Under the pieces are notes generated by a model. That model was not told the origin of the DNA, made no database searches, and saw only the letters and a list, made by a program, of their open reading frames with translations. A DNA stretch of 64,000 nt from Lates calcarifer (Eukaryota; Chordata; Actinopteri; Centropomidae), in assembly GCF_001640805.2 (NCBI RefSeq), contig NC_066845.1, forward strand, positions 24,644,171 to 24,708,170, given 5' to 3'. A program made the position numbers and the translations under genes. Position 1 is the first letter of the stretch. Every line of letters begins with the position of its first letter. This document shows positions 11,109 to 23,338 of this stretch, one piece after another.

Positions 11109-13715
11109 CATTCACTTTGTTTTACTAAATCTGCATGCAGTTTTAATGCAACATAACAAAATGTGAAAAAATGGTCAAATAATTCCCAGAAGACTGTGGC
11201 TGGGTTTTGTAAGTTCATAACACCAAACCCAGACAGTTTCAAGGCACAGCATTTTATTCACCTAATCCATCATACATCACAAAGGAAAACAAGACGAAAG
11301 AAACATTTTATGCAGACATATTCAAGGAGACAAATATTCAAAGTTTTAAAAAATCAGTACAGAAACGACAATTCCAAATTATTTTTCAGTTTGTATTTGC
11401 TTAGATTATGTCTTCCCCGCCATTTGAACAAGCTTTTATTGAAATCAGTAGAAATAAAAGGTAACAACTGTTCCTTCTGTGAGGAGGAAGATGTATTTCT
11501 ACGACACGTTCCTTACGTTCCTTACGCTTCCTTCCCTTACGCTTTTGTTCGATAATTTCATTCTAAATGTAACATGCCATTATTCATGCCATTTGCTTTA
11601 GTTAATGTCACCTAAAATATCAGAATAGGGAAGAAGTGAGATATTGTAATTGGGATTTCCTTTCTTACAAAATTCGTGATGAAATTGCTGATAATATTTC
11701 TATGACTCCTTTATGCTGACACGCGTTCAGACCTGCTTCATATTACAGTTCTACAAACTGCACTTGCATCACAGTTCAGCTTCCTTCTGTCACGCTGCCA
11801 TCACAAGGAACTGCATTAAATTCCTCTGAACAGTGAAGACATATTTTCAGTGGAAAATTTATAAGGTGAAGGATTGGGCAACATGGGGAAGTTGCTGTAG
11901 TGACTTGTATCTGGAGGCAGTGTTTAGAATACCACTTCTGGTATTCAAAACTCCATATTTACATCACACTGACTGACAAGAGGTGATATACAGACAGGCT
12001 TTTACTTGACTGCTTCACTTGAACTGCCTCACCTTATGCTCTCCACTCATTTCCTTGTAGTAGTATCCTGGAAATTTGAATTAACATGAAAGTTGGACAT
12101 TCATTTATTAATTTGGCACCTCAGAGAAGTGCTTCTGCCAAATGTAATCCATCCTTTAATCAAGAACGGTGTCAGGCAGTTAAAAGGTGAACCAACATGA
12201 CTCTCAGATTCTATGATTTAAGATTACCTGGAAAGATAAACTTGTGATCCAGGAAATCAACGTGCCCATCATCTGAAAATCCCACACTGGTGACTTGAGC
12301 AATGCATTCAACCCCTATTTGGCTTCCTGTGACACCTCCTGTCAAACTTTTAGCAGCCTGTAAATATGAGAACGCATCTCACAATCCATGTAGTTGTCTG
12401 CATGTTATGTATATAAAACACCCACAAAAGAGACGCTCAATTAATGTCTCATGCACTTTTTAAAGGTGTTAAGTTACTGTGAAAGGAGAACTCACAACAA
12501 ATGTCAACTCGGCAGTGTTTCAACAGCTACAAAAGCTCAGACAAACTGGATCTGCTGGATCTTTGATAAACACACAAACACACAAACTCCAGCTAGTGTA
12601 GGTTTCAAACAGTAATAACAGCAATCTGTTATTTTAAGTCCATAAACTTATGCAAAAGTTCATGAAACTGGCCTTTGAATTGACAAAAACATAAACCCAA
12701 ATACATATGAATTTGAGAGAAGGTAGCAAGTGTACAAAGTAAAATCACGACATAATAAGTGAAGGTAGTAAAAGTGTTAGTGAACAATACACAGCTAATA
12801 CAGCTTAGTGCTACAAACAAAGAACAGCTGAGGCAGGTACCTGATCATAAAAGTAGTGGACAAACTTACATTTTGATGATAGCACTAGATCACTGTTCAC
12901 TGTTCATTCTGAGAGCAGGCAATTAATCCAATGGTTGTTAAGACATCTCACTAAAAACCAACAAATGTTAAAGAGAGCTTTAGGACAGAGGGGCCCTGTA
13001 AGTCTAGTCTGCCTGACTCACTGATCCTTTATCTGTCTTTATCTATGACCTGCAGCTCTGCGATATCAGTAGCCTAACTGTGTATTGATAAATCCGTGGT
13101 GCTGTCCATGGTGCTGAAGTAGCAGATAGATACGTAATCACGCCTTTTCCTCTCAGTCTCGACCCTCTGTCAGTTTTGTCTCGAATTCATTATATCATCT
13201 AAACTATTTACAATAAATATTTCATTCATGTAGTCATGGAAGAGCGAGAGGAAGTGTAGAAATAGAAATGTCCCAGTTATGGTTAAGGCATCCTGCAACA
13301 ACCTTTAATCCATACACACTTACAGCTTCCCTCCAACAGAAAACTGGAAGGATGCATTAAGGCTGATGTTTATATATAAAAACAGGACAGAGTAAAGACC
13401 ATCAGGTTCAGCTTCATGGACCAGAGTTTTAGATTCCTTTCCATTCCTGGTTGTCAAATCTCTAACATGGCAGCATGACAGATTAGTAAATTCTGGACAT
13501 TTACTGTGTTGCAAACACTTAAATGCTGTGGTTTACCCATAATTAGACAAACTAACGGTGAAACAATGCGTTTCTGCAGCGGTGGTGATGGGATTCAAAG
13601 AAAACAAACAGAAAAACAAAGATTTTTTTCACTCCAAACAGAGAAGTAAGACTGAACAGAGGGAAGAGTGTCATCAACAAAGAATGATAGACACTATCAG
13701 GATTTGGGGGAAAAA
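11109..13715. other. Intergenic sequence downstream of ccl21-like gene
   Basis: AT-rich sequence without recognisable exons. The only local structure I see is a short TTACG-rich repetition at 11,506-11,547. Open frames here are short and show no family motif. Confidence 0.5.
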
Positions 13716-14119
13716 ACACAGGGTTTATTTGAAAAAACTGTAAAAGAAATTCATACAAGCAAAAAAGTGGCACTGCCTGAGTTGTTTAGCTGTTTAAAAT
13801 ATTTTTAGTGAGATACAATCTTACAGATTCACATTTTGAATTTCCTCGTCTTTTAAAACATAAACTCCATAAAATAGATAAAAAATCCTTCACAATGTTT
13901 TTATATATATACATATTTATTTATTTTTGCAACTCAAATTAACATAGCTTTATAAAAGACAAAGTTGAAATAGAAAAAGAGCTCTTTAGAAATAGAAGGA
14001 GTAACTGTGATTATCCTGACTTATTGTTTCAATCACTTTGATTTAAACTGCTCCCTGACTTGCAGCGGCTCATTGGTGTTGTTGCTCTGGCTGATGGGGG
14101 GTCACAGGTCGGTCCCAGT
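13716..14119 (-). other. ccl21-like: ccl21-like 3' UTR with poly(A) signals
   Basis: Downstream of the stop codon on the minus strand, AATAAA signals occur at 13,916-13,921 and 13,724-13,729, about 200 and 390 bases after the stop. Either would give a normal-length chemokine 3' UTR. Confidence 0.5.
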
Positions 14120-14283
14120 TCACTCAAGCTTCACTCCCTTGCAGCGAAGCTTCTGTAGAGACACAAATAATTGGAGATCAAAGTTACTAAATGAATTAGT
14201 AAGAAAACTCAAGAAAGAAAACTCTTTGTGCACTTCAAAATAAAAGCACATGGGATGGAGAAAAGATGAGCTGGATTGTGCCT

Positions 14284-14355
<72 letters not shown>

Positions 14356-16028
14356 AGCTTATGTGTGTCGATCGGTGGAGTGAATTATCTTGTCGTCATT
14401 ATCAACTCTTTGGTTCTTTACTGACGTCAACAAGCTGCACCGGAAGTTGAATCCGCCGGAGGGTGATACAGGTAACTAGAGATTTTTATCAACACACTGT
14501 TTGTAGTTTAATGTCGTTCATTTGACCAGCAGCTCCTGTCGAGCTCCGTTAAACAGTAGCTGTCCATCATACTGCGGTTAATTTAATGAATTAACGAGCC
14601 TAATCGCCAGCTAGCTAGCAGGTTAGCTATCATTTAACCCTGTGTTTACTTTGTTCAGTGACACAGATCTAAATGAAGCCATGGTTTCAGTCCACTCCTG
14701 TACATGTGTGATCATTCACGTGCACCCAGTTTGCTTTTAAACTCTCATCTGCTCATGCTTTGTCGCCTGTAACTGTGGTTTCACACTTAAGTGGCTTTCA
14801 ACACACCTGAAACTTAATGAGGCGTGAAACAGACGGTGGAGAGATTAACATTGTACAAACTCAGAATCCTCCTCTATGTTTTTTTTTTTTTATTATTTCC
14901 TTTCAGTTTGTCTCTCGCTGTTGTTTTCCTGACGACAAAATATTGTCTGTCTTGCAGAGAGTTAAATGAGACTCCCATGTCTGCATGTGAAGTATGGAGG
15001 TAGAGCCAGGAGGTGATTAGCTTAGCTTAGCATAAAGGCTGGAAGGAAGGGGAAACAGCTAGCCTGGCTCTACCAACACACTGAAAGCTCACTAATTAGC
15101 ATCTTGTGTCTTGTTTGTTTAATTGCAGTTTTGAGTGATAGGAGTGCATTTAGATGTGGTGAAATAGTCTGAGTGAAAGTACCTGGAATCTTTTCTTGCA
15201 CTGTTTCTTCAGCTGATTCACATGGCTCACCACACGGTGGACCCAGAGCTCATCAGCGGGCGTGCAGAGATTCTTGCCTTTTCTGGTCACCAAACTGCAA
15301 GGACAGCAAATAATGTAGGTCAGGGAGACAGAACTGAGGTGTGTTTGAGTCCTGAGTCCTGAGATCCATCACCCACCACACAACAAAGCCCAAACTTACA
15401 TCATGGCATCAATGGCGCAGCCCTGTCCACTGGACTGTTGATGGTAGTCTATGATCAGCTGTTGTTCGATGGTTTTGTTTTTGACAGTCAGGCAGCAGTC
15501 CATAGCCATCTGCCCTAACACCTCTGAAAGACAAAGATCAGTTCAATATGAAGTCATTTCCACAGATTATCAGTTTCAATAATGACTAGTAATAATACCA
15601 AGGTTGTTTTTTACCCTTTTTCCGCCTGCCATTATACGTCAAGATTAAATTCACCGAGCTGAATACAGCTGTTCTTCATTAAGAGGGAAATTACAAACTT
15701 TCACAACCAGCTTTTACACCTACAGATAATTTCATACTCGAGAGGTGTAATCACTGTAATCATATACAGGCCTTACAGGCTTTTAGTTAAAACCATCAAA
15801 TAAAACCACACAAATAGCTGAGTGAAGAGCGTTTAAAGTGCACTTCAAACCTACAGCACAGCATGTTTAGGTTTTACAGCAAGATACAGACATGTGGTTA
15901 AAAGTGAAAGAAGTGTCAGGTTGCGTAAGATTTATTGGCTCGTGAGAAACAAGCGACCAAGTGACGCCAGAGATTTCTGTCTTTTCATTCAAACTTTTTT
16001 CCCTTTGATAAGACCTGGGCATGTTTGA

Positions 16029-16061
<33 letters not shown>

Positions 16062-17265
16062 TTTAACTTCATAATCTTTTTTAGGAGCTTCTGTTCAGTG
16101 TTTTTTCTTCAGATTGTTTTGGCATTCTGCCAGTACACCTGTTATCAGTGTCACTAAAAAGCAGTTTTTAAAAATGAAATTATATTGTAAGGCTACACAA
16201 AGGATGTATCAGAAGTGACTGGAAATTCAGCTTTTTCATCCTTACAATAAATTAAAAAGTAAATCTTGACAAAGCTGCAACGATTACTTGATTAATCAGT
16301 TACTCAAGTTGATAATTAGTTTATCATTTAAGTCGTTTTTCATCCAAACATTAACTAGCTCCAGGAAATTTAAGAGCCTCGCCCCGGGATGTGTCACCAT
16401 CACTCAGGATGCAGCGACGTCCTCTCTGAGTGACAAGTGCAGCACACATACACATATCACAACTACACACTCTGTACACGCAGTGTTGCGTCAACACTGA
16501 CATAACAAAAGCTGCCTCATTAGTCTTTGTTCACTCGACTGGGAATTCCAGAAGTTAATTATTTAACTTTGCTTACTACACATTATCAGAGGGGAAAACC
16601 AGCAGCAAGAAGAAATCTCAGTCACAACAGTCTCACTGTGTTTACTTTGCTCTTTTGCACTGATAAGTGCAACAAAAAGGCGTTGTTTAATTTTCCTGCT
16701 GTCAAGTGCAGCATTTAATTGACTTTGCTTGAAACTATTTGAGTATTTCATATTAACTTCAGTGAGAAGAGAAGGGCTCCTTTGTCCTCTCTAATGGTTT
16801 TTCATGGTGTTTCCCTTCATCCAGATTAACAGTCTAATGATAGACGGCACAGCTGCGATTCTGGACAGGAGAAATTAAACAAGAAACTTGAAGAAACTGA
16901 TGTGGGGTGAATTTCACATTCACTTCTACAAAGCGCAGACGGACTCAAATTCAAAATGCAGAGACAGAAAGTTGAGTTTTCAAGTCAAGTGAGGGAGCAC
17001 AGATGTGTGTTTGAACCACAAACTGCTGACTTGTGTAAACTGCTTCTTCTTTCTGGAGCCTCTCCAAGTGGAGTTGTTTTGATAATTTACATCCTGTTAT
17101 CATTTTAAGCTCAAGAAGACCGGGTTGGCTCATTTCATGACTTTCTCTCGCAGAGAGATGAAAGATAAGATGCCCTAAATAAATAGATAAATGACACTCA
17201 CCTGTGCAGCAGCAGGTGATGAGGAGGAAGCAGAAGACGAGTTTTGCATCACCCCACGGAGCCAT
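14120..17265 (-). CDS. ccl21-like: CC chemokine, CCL21-like (six cysteines)
   Basis: This is a small secreted CC chemokine; CCL19/CCL21 ligands signal through CCR7 to guide lymphocytes and dendritic cells. Four minus-strand exons join in phase: 17265-17202, 15523-15400, 15294-15183 and 14152-14120, for 110 residues. Intron phases 1 and 2 for the first two introns are typical of CC chemokines. A 21-residue hydrophobic signal peptide starts MAPWGDAKLVF. The CC pair is at residues 31-32 (MAMDCCL), with the other canonical cysteines at 57 and 73. The C-terminal helix contains ELWVHRVVSHV. Two further cysteines, 95 and 104, lie in a basic tail, the last in an 11-codon exon; six cysteines and a basic tail are CCL21 traits. 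An N-glycosylation sequon (NKT) lies at 37. The start is the only ATG before the signal peptide and follows a TATA box by about 130 bases. A CCL25-type assignment is less likely but not excluded. The downstream neighbour on the same strand is the CCL19-like gene. Confidence 0.88.
14288..14353. repeat. (AT)n microsatellite
   Basis: An uninterrupted AT dinucleotide run of about 66 bases in the last intron of the CCL21-like gene. Confidence 0.98.
14360..14480 (+). promoter_or_regulatory. CRE/ETS promoter-like patch inside ccl21-like intron 3
   Basis: A palindromic CRE (TGACGTCA) at 14,422-14,429 is followed by an ETS site (ACCGGAAGT) at 14,439-14,447. Next come GCCGG and a donor-like CAG/GTAACT at 14,471/14,472. 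CpG density is higher than in the surrounding AT-rich DNA. The combination resembles a small housekeeping-type promoter firing on the plus strand, antisense to the chemokine. I could not recognise downstream plus-strand coding exons, so any product would probably be non-coding. Confidence 0.35.
14946..15126 (+). repeat. Dispersed teleost repeat, TTAGCTTAGC family, copy A
   Basis: It contains TTAGCTTAGCTTAGCATAAAG, GGGAAACAGCTAGCCTGGCT and CTCACTAATTAGCA in the same order as copies at 29,118 and 25,661. I recognise the word order as a common non-autonomous teleost repeat, but its class is not evident from sequence alone. It lies in the last intron of the CCL21-like gene. Confidence 0.7.
16028..16061. 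repeat. (TA)n microsatellite
   Basis: TA repeats with one interruption, in intron 1 of the CCL21-like gene. Confidence 0.9.
16274..16370 (+). repeat. GCTGCAAC-terminated element, partial copy
   Basis: It begins GCTGCAACGATTACTTGATT and continues with TTAATCAGT and GATAATTAG words typical of a common vertebrate/teleost inverted-terminal-repeat element. A fuller copy lies at 32,104-32,325. The 3' boundary is uncertain. Confidence 0.5.
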
Positions 17266-17396
17266 GTCTGGTCGCTGAGCTGGTGAGGGTTGTCTGGTCG
17301 TCTCAGAGGTGGCTGACTGGCTGATGGAGAGCCTGTTTCTCCTTTCAACACCTACAGTGGCAAAGGAAGTGAGGTGACTGGCTCGCTGTGGAAGTA

Positions 17397-17402
17397 TTTA
17401 TA
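17397..17402 (-). promoter_or_regulatory. ccl21-like: TATA box of ccl21-like gene
   Basis: On the minus strand the site reads TATAAA within GCATATAAATAC, about 132 bases upstream of the start codon. This fits a 5' UTR of about 100 bases. Confidence 0.65.
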
Positions 17403-17419
17403 TGCAGAGTGTCCACTAC

Positions 17420-17431
17420 AGTTTCACTTTT
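17420..17431 (-). promoter_or_regulatory. ccl21-like: ISRE-like element upstream of ccl21-like TATA box
   Basis: On the minus strand the site reads AAAAGTGAAACT, matching the relaxed ISRE consensus RAAANNGAAACT. It lies 18 bases upstream of the TATA box. The CCL19-like promoter has a similar element in the same place. Confidence 0.5.
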
Positions 17432-18858
17432 GATTCCTCCTCCCCCTCTAAACCCCCCAAGCTTCTCTCCATGCAGACGTCCACACATCACATCACAAAT
17501 TAAAAGGCCCAAACAAGTAAAAGTATGCCCCCTCCCAACAGGAAAAATCCCTCCTCTTGTTTATCTTTTATCAGCTTTTATTTCCCAGCAGACGTTCATG
17601 GCTCTTCTAGAGTAACAGGAACAGGCTTTTCACACTTTGAGTCACCTCAGGGTCACACACACACTTCTCTAATCTTTCCTGATCTCTGAATAAACACCTG
17701 GACTTATTTAACACTCAGGTAACCATGGATTAACATTGTCACTTCAAGAGAGGCGAGGAAATGGAAATGTGATCACCACTGAGGCTTTGACTCTTGCACT
17801 AAGTTATAAAAACAAAAAAAACAAAAAAAATTCTAATGACCATGATCTTGTTTGGAATATTCTTGGCTTCTATTTAAATATCCTTTAAGAAAAAACCCAT
17901 CTGTTATACAACAAACATATACAAACATATACATCTTGAGTTGTATGATAAAGAAGTGTTTAATGCTACATTTCATTTCATGAACCACACATAAACTATA
18001 GGTCACTACAGTAGATTAAATGTTTCTGAAATATTTTATTGGTGCAGACGATGCTCATTTGTTTTGCAATGTACTGGACATTGACTAATATTGTACTTTG
18101 AATGAGTTCTCTGGAAAGTTTAGTTCTCCTTTTATTGGTCGCCGGAAAGTACCTGAGTACATTCACTCCAGCACTGTAAATACTGAGACAACTGTACTTT
18201 CCTTAAACCACACAACAGGATATAAAACTGATAAATCAGCTTCATATTGACCAACTGCAGCATTAAGTTGTTTACATGTGAATATATCAGTGATAATATT
18301 CCTGCTTTTTGCCACTGTATCTACATTCCTGTTCTTGTAGGAACCAGTATTATTACTATGTAATGTCGCCTGAATTACATGCATGACTTTACTTTTATAT
18401 TGTTATGTTTTGGCACTCAGAGCGCTTGGTTACAGTTGGAGAAAACCCTGAAATGCAAACTTTATCTTGGCATGAAATTAAGTACAGCGATGTGGATGTT
18501 AAGAATAACGTAACTGGACCCATAGGGGGCGTGGAGGTTCTCTACATGATCTGGTAGGGGGGGCAGAGGCCTCGAGGATGTGGTATCTTTCCTGTTTAAT
18601 TCACTGTAGATGTTGTGACTTTTCTTATATCCCAACCTTAGAAATTATGTTTTGCAAGTGTGGATTATGTTCACTGTGAACACTTTCTGAAGTGGTGAAA
18701 GTCGGATATTTCTGTGCAACATGGAAGTCAAAGCAGTGGGTGTACAAAAAGCAGAACACCGGAGACTGTGGTTTGGATTCTGTAGGTGTGGGCTGCAAAG
18801 CATTTGATTAAGGTTAGATGAAGATTGTGGTTTAGGTTAGATGTTCTGTACGAAGGAT

Positions 18859-19041
18859 GACTGATAAGTTAACAGCTCTCATTACGAGCATGAAGGCCGG
18901 TGTTGCGCGCTGTCTCAGATGGTGCTAAGTTGCACCTGAAACAGAAACACCACAAATGTTATTAACGTAACATGATCACACAGAGGTAATGAGAGCTGTC
19001 TAACTCATCTCCTTCTACCTCAGGCCACAGACTTATCAGTC
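18859..19041. repeat. Interrupted inverted repeat
   Basis: The left arm, 18,859-18,885, reads GACTGATAAG...ACAGCTCTCATTAC. The right arm contains GTAATGAGAGCTGT (18,986-18,999), then about 31 unmatched bases, then ACTTATCAGTC (19,031-19,041). The arms are perfect complements except for the inserted block. Confidence 0.7.
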
Positions 19042-22000
19042 AAACCTTTATATCTTTATAAACATAAAGGATAGAGGTAAGACACTTCACCCTGCAGAGA
19101 GGATTACAGCGACTTGTTTACACAGAGGTTTCTTTTTCACACCTGAGATGACACTTGATGATTTTCTTACATTAGATGTTATCGTAAGTCTACTGTATAC
19201 CCTCTGGCTTTGTTGTACTTTTTTATCTGATCCGTTGTTTGACCAGAAATTAATCAAAACAAAAAACAAAATAAGAACAAACACTTGCACTGTTACACAC
19301 TTCCTTCGCTGATTTATTCCCATGTGAAAGATGAGTGACATGGAAAAACAGTGATTCCTTTGAAACTGATACCGCCACATTTACATGCAGCGTCTGTAAG
19401 GACGACTTTCTCTTCCCCCACTTATAGTATTGAGGAAGTTGACACCAGTCTCACTACACAGTGGTCTCTGTATGCTTACAAAAAGATTAACCAATCTTTA
19501 ATTTGTACGCTATTAGACGTATTTCTATAACCTTTTATTGCATCATCAGGAGTAAATATTTGACTGTGCATACACTGCAAGTGCTAATGGAGCATTTGCA
19601 GAGAGAGTTTCGGTTTCTTGTAAATCGCTGTTTGGCTGTTTGCCTGTCTGACTTATTTGTCTGCTGTATTTAATCTCCCGGAGTTTCCCTGCAGAAGCAG
19701 TTACAGGAAAATAAAAAAAAGTTGATAGACCTGAAGTATTGCCTGCAGAAGGACATCTGGAAAGAATCCAGGCGGTAGTCTTTGCCCAAGTGCATTATTC
19801 AGCTAAGTGTAATTGGGATGTGCATGTCATTACTGGACTGACAGCAGGGAACGTGCTTTGCCTTCCCTGAGGTGCCTTTGAAGACTGTTCAATAGAGGAT
19901 TTTAGTCTATAAAAACCTGTGGCGACATGCCAAACGTGCAGTCTCATCAAGGCCAAGGACTGACATCTTTAATGCTTTATCTAATATATACATTTATTAA
20001 CACCAGGAGGTGGTTAAAGGCAAACAAACATTTGAATTATTCTTTTTATGTGTAAGAAAAAAGAAACAAACATCACGACTCTGCAGCTCTGGTTTTGTTT
20101 TTCAAAGAAACAACAGACGGGGATGTTTCCCACAGCAGTGTCTGATTCTGAGGTCGATGACAGACTGGGACAGAAATTCAGCCTTGAACTTCCGCCAGGG
20201 GTGGGGGATTTTGGGGGGGGGTGTGTGTGCTCGGGTCGATGACAGTTGAGAGATGGTTGTGATTGGTCCCAGTGAGAAAGATGAGACACAGATGCAGCAT
20301 GCTCTCATGTGCATAAAGCCGTAACAGATCGTGCTCCTGCCCACCGGGCGGTCTACAGGGATTTGTCCTGGTATTCCAGAGCGACAGAACCAGCAGGTGC
20401 TGCTGTCAACTTCCGTGGTGGTCACAGCCATGTATAATCTACAAATGTTGATGCAATTAATGATATTCAGCAGCAGAGAAAACTTGCCAAGAGCCCCTTT
20501 AAATCCCAAATTTAATCAACATGTTTGACTCATTCAGCAGCTAAACACACTTATTCTTTCTCCAATGCATATAAAACATCTTCGGGAAAGTTCGTCCCAG
20601 CACTGCTGCAGAAGTTCCCAGAAATGTACTGCACTTGTAGTTTCCTTTGCTTCCACCGTCTGTACAGTTCATCCCAAACCAGACAGATGAGGCTTACGTC
20701 TGGAGACGGTGCTGGTCTTCCATCATGTGAAGCCACTTTTTCCTCTAATAATGAGGATCAATATCTCGCTGTAGGATGAACCCCTGACCAACCAACCGGT
20801 CTTTGTCCTTTGTCACTGCCTTTTTCTCACCGTTCTGTTAGAAATACTGTTTCCTGCAGTGCAGTGTTGTCCTAATAATCACAGTTTGTAGTTGCACAGT
20901 TGCATTGCCTTGGTAAAGACAGAGGGTTTGGTCGTAACTGACGCAAGTTCGAGCACCTGTACGAGATGTTTGCCTTAACTCTGCTGCAGACAAGCTGCTT
21001 AAATTAAGTGGTTTACTTTGGTGCTTTGCAGGGCATTTCGCTGTGCTTTCCATCAAAAGGACATCTGCAACAAATCTGTTCTGGGGCAGTTGTAAATAAA
21101 TGCTGAGGGAGTTTATTTCTGGGGGGGGTTTGGTGGTCACCTCCCCCACATGCATTGTGGGAACTCCACAGGATGCTCTTGGACATTTGGAGCCTTGTTC
21201 TTGGGTCTTGAGGACACTTTGTGGCTGTGAGCTCGGGGACGCTGTCCTGTCATGAGAAGGTCAAATGTTGAGAAGGACTTCCTGTTCTCTAACACTGTTA
21301 GGTCCCAGATTTCAGTAAGAGCTTTATCTCTGCACCCACAATATGTAGACATGAGTCAACCTTGAATACACAATCTAGTCTTCACAATACAGTCAGGCTT
21401 GTGTAATATCCTGTATCACACAAAGAAAAGCTTCAGTTTTAGGCCTATTTTGATGATTGTTTCATATACAGCGTAGCAGGAAAGAGCTCAGTTGTTCTTG
21501 GGAAAATAAATGATGCCATTCACACACAAACCTCAGGATCCCTTAATAGACCAAAGTTGACTTCTAGGCTACGATTATGTTGTAAATGCTGCTAATAATT
21601 AAGATAAGAATCAGATACATTTTTGGATTGTTTCTGCTTTTTTTTGTTTTACCCTTTACACAGACAGTCATTCATTCACCTTCCACCAAACAAGAAGCAG
21701 AAGTGCAGAAAGGACCTTGGACAGTGAAGATCTTCTTTTATCACATGAAATAAGTCAGTCTGAAATGTCTGACTCATATCTGAGCATAAAGCATAAACAG
21801 CAACAGATTTATTATGCACACAGTTGGACATTTATGAGGAAATTACTGTATAATCAAAGCCTCCTCTGTCACAAACTGCTGTCGCTCTGGCTCAAACCCA
21901 ACGGTTTCCGCCCTGAAGCTGCTCTGCATCTCACAATAAATGATTGTTGCCAGGCAGGGTAATGCCCATGTGGGTGAGTACCGTGGGGGTAGAGAGAGCT

Positions 22001-22569
22001 CCGAGCAGTGTAGGAAAACACACACACTTAGACAATACACCAACAAATGCAGTAAACATCTTCAGACACTTTGACACCACATGTCACAATACACTCAGAG
22101 AGTACACAGTAAAGTTACAACACAAATTTCTAAGATTAGATGTTTACTTTTCACTGTGCTTGAAGTTTTTCTTGACTTTTGAAAGTCGAGGTGCCGTCAG
22201 TCGGTCGTATCACACAGTCATCGACTTCTATGATTCACTGACGAGTGAGTAAACTTTATCTGCTGATGAAGACGATGTGGGACGGTTCTCTGGCTCCGGA
22301 GCAAGTGACGCATGAGTTAAGAGGTTTTTAGTCAAGTATTTATTTAAATTTAATTTATTTGCAACATACCAATAATGAGATTTTTACTAATTACCAATGT
22401 GTTTATCTTATTTCTATGTTCCCTGGGACATTGTTTCTGTTGTCTTGTGCAAACTGCAGCATTTCAGTATTTTCTTCTTCCTTCATTTCTTATATTGTTA
22501 ATGAGTCTGTTTGTTTTTTTTGTTTTTTTTGCCTCTGTGTTATTCATTTATATTTGTGCTCTTTTTCAT

Positions 22570-22592
22570 TGTGTGTGTGTGTGTGTGTGTGT
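22570..22592. repeat. (GT)n microsatellite
   Basis: A short GT dinucleotide run between the chemokine genes. Confidence 0.95.
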
Positions 22593-22754
22593 TGTTAGTT
22601 CATGCAGAGCGTTCCAGCTACGCTGTAGTAGCTGATTAGCATCAGCTGATTCATTCATGTTTCACCATCAGAGGCTCGTATCAGCTGCTTGGCTACAAAG
22701 TGATGATTCCCATCCAGATTATGTGTTTCAGTGTTAATAAAAGGCGGCAACAAG

Positions 22755-23227
22755 ATGTTAGAAAATAATATAAAACTTTATTTTAAAATAACTCTCAACA
22801 ATAATTTTGATGTACACAATTCATCCCAACATTTTGTACAAAGTACACAGCTGTAAATTCAATTCAACACCTTACAGTATTATGATAAAAAATAAACACA
22901 GGCTTTTACTCTCACTGACAGCATTCACAGGGATAATGAAAAGAAAAGAGGAGCCATTCACAGATGCTCAGATTCAGTTTTACAGTAATGAGTAGAAACA
23001 AATAAAGAACTGTACATGTAACCAGCGTCTGAAGTCACTGGCACGAAGGCTCATATAAGATATCACAAAAGAGATGAAATGATTATTCCAACTGTTTTGA
23101 ACATCTGCAGCACAACATGGTCATTCTGAGACTCTGAGCAGAGATGGACATAAATCTGGCTCCTGTCCTCAGCTCAGCTCTCCTTGATCTTCAGCCATCT
23201 TTTCCCAGAGACCACTCGTCCCTGCAC
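22755..23227 (-). other. ccl19-like: ccl19-like 3' UTR exon (inferred)
   Basis: A splice donor (GAG/GTAATT) lies 4 bases after the CCL19-like stop codon. A good acceptor (CTCTCTGTAG) lies on the minus strand just above 23,227. An AATAAA on the same strand at 22,777-22,782 would end a terminal non-coding exon of about 470 bases. Confidence 0.5.
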
Positions 23228-23338
23228 CTACAGAGAGGAAGAGCAGTGAGTTATGAGTCAAAGCAAAGGTGTTGTTTCCACCCTGGTTTTAAAGCTCAGC
23301 TAAGAAGGGTTCATACAAAGCATTTTGTAATTACCTCA

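Larger units (their letters stand above)
17432..22750. other. Intergenic region between the two chemokine genes
   Basis: No coding exon or further chemokine motif was found on either strand. It holds the interrupted inverted repeat at 18,859-19,041, a G-rich patch at about 20,198-20,220 and a GT run at 22,570-22,592. The rest looks like unique AT-rich sequence. Confidence 0.5.

Noticed and set aside
10850..11242. 130-codon minus-strand open frame
   Set aside because: It runs through the tRNA-derived SINE, including its A and B boxes, so translation is accidental.
20198..20220. G-rich run that could form a G-quadruplex
   Set aside because: Only three runs separated by T and ATTTT, intergenic, with no linked gene; probably simple-sequence noise.
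17432..22750. Search for a third chemokine between the two found
   Set aside because: No Asp-Cys-Cys motif with flanking splice sites was found on either strand.
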